Below are positions 4,757-8,586 of a stretch of 8,586 nucleotides of DNA, in pieces. Made by a program: the position numbers and the translations under genes. Source of the DNA: Actinomycetota bacterium. GTDB taxonomy: Bacteria > Actinomycetota > Thermoleophilia > UBA2241. Within the stretch, counting starts at the first letter, position 1; every line of letters begins with the position of its first letter. The notes beneath the pieces are model-generated. The model did no database searches. It had not been told where the DNA came from and worked only from the letters and a program-made list of their open reading frames with translations. Where the stretch lies: assembly GCA_012719015.1 (NCBI GenBank), contig JAAYBE010000039.1:1-8586 (forward strand), given 5' to 3'.

Positions 4757-4774
4757 ATCGCCGCTCCGCGGACG

Positions 4775-5329
4775 TCACTCGACGCGCGCGCCCAGTACGT
4801 CGCGCATATGGGCGAGCGCGAACCGGTTGAACTCCTCCGCGTCGTGCCCCGGGGCGTCGTACGTCTCCACAAGGTCGCGCCGGACCACCACCTCGTGACC
4901 CCGTGCCCGCAGGCCGGCCACGGTGTGCAGCACGCAGATGTCCGTGCACACGCCCGCCACCTCGACGACGTCCGGGGCGAGGCGCCGGAGCACCTCGTCC
5001 AGCCTCGTCTCGTGGAACCCGGAGAAGGTGCGTTTGGTGACCGTCGTGCCGCGGTCTGCGAACCCCCTGAGCTCGGGCACCACCTCGTCCTCACCGGACC
5101 CCTCGACGCAGTGACTGGGGAACATCGCGAACTCGGGGTCGTCGGGGAGGTGGCTGTCGGCGAGGAAGACGACGGACTCGCCCCGGGCCTCAGCCTCCGC
5201 GAGGCGGGCCTGCAGTCGTGAGACGACCGGCTCGTAACGCGGACTGTACAGGTTGCCCCGGCGACAGAAGCCGACCAGCATGTCGACCACGATGACCGCT
5301 CGGCGGGGCTGTCGTGCGTCGGTCTCCAT
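4775..5329 (-). CDS. pncA: Nicotinamidase (isochorismatase-like hydrolase)
   Basis: The product is a 184-residue cytoplasmic cysteine hydrolase of the isochorismatase-like fold, which converts nicotinamide to nicotinate and ammonia. The triad is visible: D16 in IVVDMLVGF, K99 in TVTKRTFSGF and C132 in GVCTDICVLHT. Metal-site candidates are D58 and H60 in ADSH, and H73 in FPSHC. The position of the third His in mycobacterial PncA (His57) seems to be E66, a carboxylate variation also known in other nicotinamidases. The gene follows the nicotinate phosphoribosyltransferase by 26 bases on the same strand, which makes nicotinamidase much more likely than isochorismatase or another amidase. ATG 5329 gives the family N-terminus. 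No ribosome binding site is seen; a poor -10-like TATCTG lies six bases upstream, so either translation reinitiation or a leaderless message is possible. A longer frame reaching back to 5899 overlaps the upstream gene and is not real. Confidence 0.87.
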   Translation of the reverse strand: METDARQPRRAVIVVDMLVGFCRRGNLYSPRYEPVVSRLQARLAEAEARGESVVFLADSHLPDDPEFAMFPSHCVEGSGEDEVVPELRGFADRGTTVTKRTFSGFHETRLDEVLRRLAPDVVEVAGVCTDICVLHTVAGLRARGHEVVVRRDLVETYDAPGHDAEEFNRFALAHMRDVLGARVE

Positions 5330-5355
5330 GAGCGTCAGATACCCGGCCGTTCGGC

Positions 5356-6453
5356 CTACGTCACTCGTTCGAGCCGCGGGTTCGGACGGTGTCGGCGGCC
5401 GGTCTTGGCGCACGGCCGCCCCTCCAGCAGGACCACGTCCGCAGTGAAGTCGGTGTTGCCGCGCAGGAGACTGCTGCCGACCCCGTAGGCGTCGGCGGGC
5501 ACGCCCTCCTCCTCGAAGCGCCGGATGCGTTCGGCATCGAACCCGCCGCTGACGACGATATGGACCCGCTGGAACCCCTCGTCGTCGAGGGCCCGGCGCA
5601 CGGCGCGCACCAGTTCCGGCGCCACACCGTTGGGACGGAACGTCCCCATCCGGTCCCAGAGCGAGCGGTCGACGAGGGTCTCGCTCGTGTCCAGCCGCAC
5701 TCCCCAGAGCCGCTCGCCGAGCGCCCGGGCGCAGGCGAGGCTGGTGGCGACGCAGTCGTTGTCCCAATCCACCAATGCGGTGACGTTGATCTCGGGGTGG
5801 TGGAGGTCGGCGAAAGCGGCCGTGGCGGCCACCGTGTCGCCGCCGAACGCGCCGATCAGCGCGTGCGGTACGGTGCCGATCCCCTTGCCGCCCCACCACG
5901 ATGCCTGCGCGTCGGTGCTGACCCCGATAGCCCCGGCGATGTGGGCGGCGTACCCGTCACCGGTCTGCACCCGGTAATGGTCGAACCGCGCCGGGAAGAA
6001 GAGGATCGGCTTCCCGCGCGCCGCCTCGACCACGCGACGGACGTTGCTGCTGATGAGCGTGCGCCGGGAGAGCACGCCGAGGTACACCGTCTCCAGGTGG
6101 GCGAAGAGGCTGTAGTCGCCCTCGATGGTGAGCACCGTCTCCCACGGAGCGAGATCGTCGCCGTCACGGAGGGCGTGCACCACGAGCCGGTCCCAACCGT
6201 CCACCCACACACGCTCACCGCCCTCGGTCCTGAAGCGCCCCGAGCACAGGCGCAGGATGGCGAGAGCCTCGTCCATGCCGCCCAGCACCGCTCCGGCGGT
6301 CTTCTGGAAGATCTGCATGGTCACCCGCGGGTGCAGGTCCTTCGCCTCGAGCACGCGCTTGGCGCCGTTGAAGTAGGCGTCCGAGTAGTAGCCCTCCCGC
6401 AGGCGCTCGACGGGGAGGGCGAAGACCTCCGGCGAAAGACGTGGGCGCGGCAT
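5356..6453 (-). CDS. pncB: Nicotinate phosphoribosyltransferase
   Basis: The product has 365 residues and belongs to the shorter NAPRT form related to archaeal and quinolinate-type enzymes. It joins nicotinate to phosphoribosyl pyrophosphate, forming nicotinate mononucleotide for NAD synthesis. Signatures in order are EGYYSDAYFNGAKR (20-33), HPRVTMQIFQK (41-51), EGDYSLFAHLETVYLG (111-126) followed by SRR (129-131), GIGTVPHALIGAFGGD (191-206) with H197, VRLDTSE (252-258), VVSGGFDAERI (300-310) and YGVGSSLL (323-330), the last two forming the phosphate-binding region. The nicotinamidase gene downstream supplies its substrate, completing a two-step salvage route. ATG 6453 has no ribosome binding site but a TAGAAT box exactly six bases upstream, so the message is probably leaderless. 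The two-gene unit probably starts here, behind a possible terminator of the preceding membrane-protein gene. I see no obvious site for an NAD-responsive repressor in the 41-base gap. Confidence 0.93.
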   Translation of the reverse strand: MPRPRLSPEVFALPVERLREGYYSDAYFNGAKRVLEAKDLHPRVTMQIFQKTAGAVLGGMDEALAILRLCSGRFRTEGGERVWVDGWDRLVVHALRDGDDLAPWETVLTIEGDYSLFAHLETVYLGVLSRRTLISSNVRRVVEAARGKPILFFPARFDHYRVQTGDGYAAHIAGAIGVSTDAQASWWGGKGIGTVPHALIGAFGGDTVAATAAFADLHHPEINVTALVDWDNDCVATSLACARALGERLWGVRLDTSETLVDRSLWDRMGTFRPNGVAPELVRAVRRALDDEGFQRVHIVVSGGFDAERIRRFEEEGVPADAYGVGSSLLRGNTDFTADVVLLEGRPCAKTGRRHRPNPRLERVT

Positions 6454-6459
6454 GGGCGC

Positions 6460-6465
6460 ATTCTA
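6460..6465 (-). promoter_or_regulatory. -10 box for a leaderless pncB-pncA transcript
   Basis: The minus strand reads TAGAAT, then GCGCCC, then ATG 6453. This near-consensus -10 box is placed so that transcription starts at the A of the start codon. No ribosome binding site and no convincing -35 box are present. Confidence 0.6.
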
Positions 6466-6478
6466 CCCTCAAGAGACG

Positions 6479-6503
6479 CGGCGGTGGACGCCCGTCACCG
6501 CCG
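6479..6503 (-). terminator. Possible terminator after the large membrane-protein gene
   Basis: On the minus strand CGGCGGTG (6503-6496) and CACCGCCG (6486-6479) form a perfect eight-base stem with a nine-base loop, overlapping the stop codon. CGTCTCTT follows. The stem is strong but the tail is weak. Its place just before the pncB -10 box fits a boundary between transcription units. Confidence 0.4.
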
Positions 6504-8204
6504 GAACCTGCCGGCCAGGCTGTCGAGCGCCTTCGCGGGAGTGACCTCGAAACGCAGCGTGTACGTACCGGCGCGGCTCAGGTGCAGGTCCATGAACCGG
6601 TCACGCCGCGGCTCCACCCTGCCCGGACCGTCGAGCACCCAATATGGCGACGACGTGACCTTCATGCGGTAGACGCCCGGCGCCGTGACGCTGAAGATGA
6701 TCCGCTCGTGCCCGAAGAAGCTGATGTCGCCGCGCGCCGGGCCGCCCGGCCCGGCCGCCTCGGGTACGAGGATCGGTTCGGCGTCGACCAGCCGGTACAC
6801 ACGCCACTCGCCGGGCTGCGCGACCAGGCGGAACGCGGACGAGCCCTCGAGCAGCCCGGCCTCCGGCAGGCTCCAGGGATCGAGCGGCGCCTGCAGCGGC
6901 AGGAACACGTAACGCACGCCCATGCTCCGCAGCCAGCTCACGTACTCGTCGGAGTCATAGGGCGCGTAGAAGAACGCGTTGTGGATGGCGTCCGCCTGCC
7001 GGTACCAGCCGCGGGTGATGGGGTGGCCGGCCTCGGGGAAGTAGAGCGCCTCCCAATGCCGCCGCAGCGCGACCACGTGCAGGCGGTAGTCGGGATCGCG
7101 CAGGTCCTCCGCCACCGCCAGCGCGGGGGCGAAGTACGCCCGCGTCGTCTGCGGCCGTTCCACGGCGTTGAAGAAATGGCTCGCCGCGGTGGCGAACTGC
7201 AGGATCGCGAAGGCGGCGATCGCGACCACCGCGAGGTCGCCGTGCCGGAACGGCTGCCTGAGCCGCGTGTGGCGCAGCAGCAGGAGCAACGGCAGCCCGA
7301 AGACCATGAAGAAGCGGCCGATGTTGTTCCCCAACGGGCTGCCGGGGGTGATGAACGAGCCGACACAGAGGGCCGCGTACACGAGGAAGAGCACCAGGAA
7401 CGGCCGGCGCGGGTGCGCCGCGTTCACTCCGGCCAGCGCCACGCCGACGAACGCGAAGCCGACGAAGACCAGGAGCTGGGAGGTCTCGTTGAGATACGCG
7501 CCGGGCTCGGAGAAAGCGAGGCCGACCGCGAGACGCAGCAGGACGGCCGGGGCGAGGGCGGCGATCCACAGCAGGTATCGCCGCCGCGCCTCGCGCCGGA
7601 CGATGAGGTCGCCGATCACGAACGGCGTGACGACCACCAGCCCCATGGGGTTGGCGAAGATGCCGACGGACACCGGCAGCGCCGCCCACACCGGTCGGCC
7701 GCGGGCCAGCAGCGCGAGCCCGACGAGCGTGAGCGCCAGGGCCAGGACGAAAGGGTCCTGGCCGTGGGCCGGATACGCCGTCATGACGAGCGCGAAGCCC
7801 CAGGCCGGCCAGGGGTCGTCGATCCGCCACATGTCGCGCACATACAGGTAGAACGACACCGGGACGGCCCCGGCGGCCAGGATCGCGATCAGCTTGCCGG
7901 GGACGTACTGCGCCAGCCAGTAGAAGACGAAGCCGTAGGTGATCGCGCCGTAACCGCCGCCATACCAGTACGTGTCCCAGAAGATGGAGTCGCCGTCGCG
8001 CAGGAGCATGATCTTGTAGAGGTGGGCGGCGTCGTCCCACCCCGGGACGCCGGCGGCTCTCATCAGGACGGTCACCAGGGCCGCCGCGCCGACGGTCGTC
8101 AGCGTCAGGACCGCCAGCCCGCGTGGAGAACGGAGCCGACGCTCCAGCCCGGAGAGCCTCGATCGCCCGGCTCGTCGCCGGGCGTCGACGGAGAACGGAC
8201 TCAC
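6495..8204 (-). CDS. Polytopic membrane protein, GT-C / PTPS-related type
   Basis: The product has 569 residues. After an Arg-rich cytoplasmic start come about nine to ten hydrophobic helices spread over residues 30-342, for example 30-48, 104-121, 136-166, 173-200, 211-230, 243-260, 267-286, 298-311 and 323-341. The first outside loop contains PGWDDAAH (54-61) and FWDTYWYGGGYGAITYG (75-91). Acidic residues in this loop are the hallmark of GT-C glycosyltransferases and PTPS-related membrane proteins, which use lipid-linked sugars. The outside C-terminal part (about 343-569) has the GVRYVFLP element (429-436) often seen in such proteins and a beta-rich end (about 495-555). A role in transferring sugars to envelope polymers is inferred. 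GTG 8204 overlaps the previous stop as GTGA, and there is no ribosome binding site, so translation is coupled. I cannot assign a specific substrate. Confidence 0.72.
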   Translation of the reverse strand: MSPFSVDARRRAGRSRLSGLERRLRSPRGLAVLTLTTVGAAALVTVLMRAAGVPGWDDAAHLYKIMLLRDGDSIFWDTYWYGGGYGAITYGFVFYWLAQYVPGKLIAILAAGAVPVSFYLYVRDMWRIDDPWPAWGFALVMTAYPAHGQDPFVLALALTLVGLALLARGRPVWAALPVSVGIFANPMGLVVVTPFVIGDLIVRREARRRYLLWIAALAPAVLLRLAVGLAFSEPGAYLNETSQLLVFVGFAFVGVALAGVNAAHPRRPFLVLFLVYAALCVGSFITPGSPLGNNIGRFFMVFGLPLLLLLRHTRLRQPFRHGDLAVVAIAAFAILQFATAASHFFNAVERPQTTRAYFAPALAVAEDLRDPDYRLHVVALRRHWEALYFPEAGHPITRGWYRQADAIHNAFFYAPYDSDEYVSWLRSMGVRYVFLPLQAPLDPWSLPEAGLLEGSSAFRLVAQPGEWRVYRLVDAEPILVPEAAGPGGPARGDISFFGHERIIFSVTAPGVYRMKVTSSPYWVLDGPGRVEPRRDRFMDLHLSRAGTYTLRFEVTPAKALDSLAGRFRR

Positions 8205-8586
8205 GCGTCCGGCGCCGGACGCATAGCGGCCACGAAGGTCTCCGCCAGGCCCGGGGTCGCCGGCAGCGACGGGACGAGCGTCGTCGCGAGACAGCGCCCC
8301 CGCACGAAGCCCTCCGCCCGCCGTTCCTCACCCCGCCCTCCGAGGCGCCACGCCGACTTGTCCTGCTGGAGCGTCAGGAACTCGAGGTCGAAGAGCTCGC
8401 AGAGCGTGAGCTCGCCGGAGACATAGGGATTGTCGGGGGAGGCCACGACGTCCACATACCGCGGCCGTCCGTACCACTCGAGCACCTCGGCCTCGGCCGG
8501 GAGCACCCCGGCGAGCTCATACGCGCGGCCGCGGCCGTCGGCGAGGCGACGCAGGAGAAGCAGGGCGCCGCCGCCCAGCGCAAGGA
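8201..8586 (-). CDS. Unrecognised protein with a membrane segment, C-terminal part (runs in from right edge)
   Basis: The frame is open to the window edge, so the 5' end is missing and about 127 residues are visible. They begin with a hydrophobic stretch (LALGGGALLLLRRLADG), probably the end of a transmembrane helix followed by positive charges. A mixed soluble part follows that includes EVLEWYGRPRYVDVVASPDN, ELTLCELFDLEFLTLQQDKS and a basic stretch RGEERRAEGFVRGR, ending RPAPDA. I do not recognise a family or any catalytic motif. An internal GTG at 8506 is not a convincing start, because the frame continues in matching codon usage upstream of it. The stop codon overlaps the GTG of the large membrane protein, so the two are made together and may form a complex. 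Function unknown. Confidence 0.65.
   Translation of the reverse strand, partial: LALGGGALLLLRRLADGRGRAYELAGVLPAEAEVLEWYGRPRYVDVVASPDNPYVSGELTLCELFDLEFLTLQQDKSAWRLGGRGEERRAEGFVRGRCLATTLVPSLPATPGLAETFVAAMRPAPDA
8205..8222 (-). promoter_or_regulatory. 18-bp perfect palindrome directly before a coupled start codon
   Basis: GCGTCCGGCGCCGGACGC lies in the last codons of the upstream gene and ends exactly at the GTG of the membrane-protein gene. As RNA it would fold into a seven-base stem with a GCGC loop, hiding the start region until a ribosome translating the upstream gene opens it. With no ribosome binding site present, this fits strict translational coupling. Confidence 0.5.

Noticed and set aside
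4757..4774. Terminator between the convergent TPR and pncA genes
   Set aside because: The 18-base gap holds no stem of useful length and no run of T or A. I cannot support one.
5339..5344. A second ATACCC before pncA
   Set aside because: There is no matching GGGTAT half nearby, so it does not resemble the full operator at 2033-2048.
5330..5899. N-terminal extension of the nicotinamidase frame
   Set aside because: The added 190 residues overlap the pncB coding sequence in another frame and look like a shadow. The family N-terminus begins right after ATG 5329.
5389..6672. 427-codon open frame on the plus strand
   Set aside because: It is antisense to the nicotinate phosphoribosyltransferase, which has unambiguous motifs; no recognisable protein features.
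6441..8426. 661-codon open frame on the plus strand
   Set aside because: It is the longest frame in the window but antisense to the polytopic membrane protein. Its charged, repetitive composition mirrors hydrophobic codons and no domain is visible.

Overview
This is a GC-rich window of ordinary, densely packed bacterial chromosome. The codon bias, GTG starts, leaderless-type promoters and lipoprotein redox genes suggest a member of the Actinomycetota, possibly a deep-branching class such as Thermoleophilia or Coriobacteriia. That placement is inferred from style and cannot be proved from the sequence. There is no tRNA, rRNA, CRISPR array, insertion sequence or phage gene.

Bases 1-1939 (minus strand) hold an extracytoplasmic redox operon. 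It runs from a TlpA/ResA-like thioredoxin lipoprotein, through the membrane electron carrier CcdA, to the N-terminal part of a GlcD/YdiJ-type FAD-linked oxidase that leaves the window. Diverging from it is a small FmdB-type zinc-ribbon gene (2074-2277, plus). Its promoter has a good -10 box overlapped by an ATACCC/GGGTAT dyad of the kind bound by CsoR/CstR metal or sulfur sensors. A 120-base GC-rich spacer with four consecutive hairpins follows, then a UDP-glucose 4-epimerase gene (galE, 2487-3461) that looks leaderless.

Bases 3483-4756 hold an Rrf2/IscR-like Fe-S regulator (minus) and a membrane-anchored TPR protein (plus), divergently transcribed from a roughly 240-base regulatory region. 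The regulator has a clear TTGACC/TACAGT promoter with a GACT-N5-AGTC dyad at its start point, which suggests autoregulation. Its start codon appears to be non-standard (CTG or ATA).

Bases 4775-6453 (minus) encode an NAD salvage pair: nicotinate phosphoribosyltransferase followed by nicotinamidase. Together they would turn nicotinamide into nicotinate mononucleotide. Bases 6495-8586 (minus) encode a large polytopic membrane protein with a GT-C/PTPS-related look. It is translationally coupled through a GTGA overlap to an unrecognised membrane-associated protein that enters from the right edge. With galE this hints at envelope glycan assembly, but the link is inference.

Three genes (the FAD oxidase, galE and the NAPRT gene) have a TANNNT box exactly six bases before the start codon and no ribosome binding site, so leaderless transcripts are likely. 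Other genes have clear ribosome binding sites, so both modes appear to be in use. I do not see a convincing new multi-gene system. The best leads are the regulatory sites and the uncharacterised coupled membrane pair.
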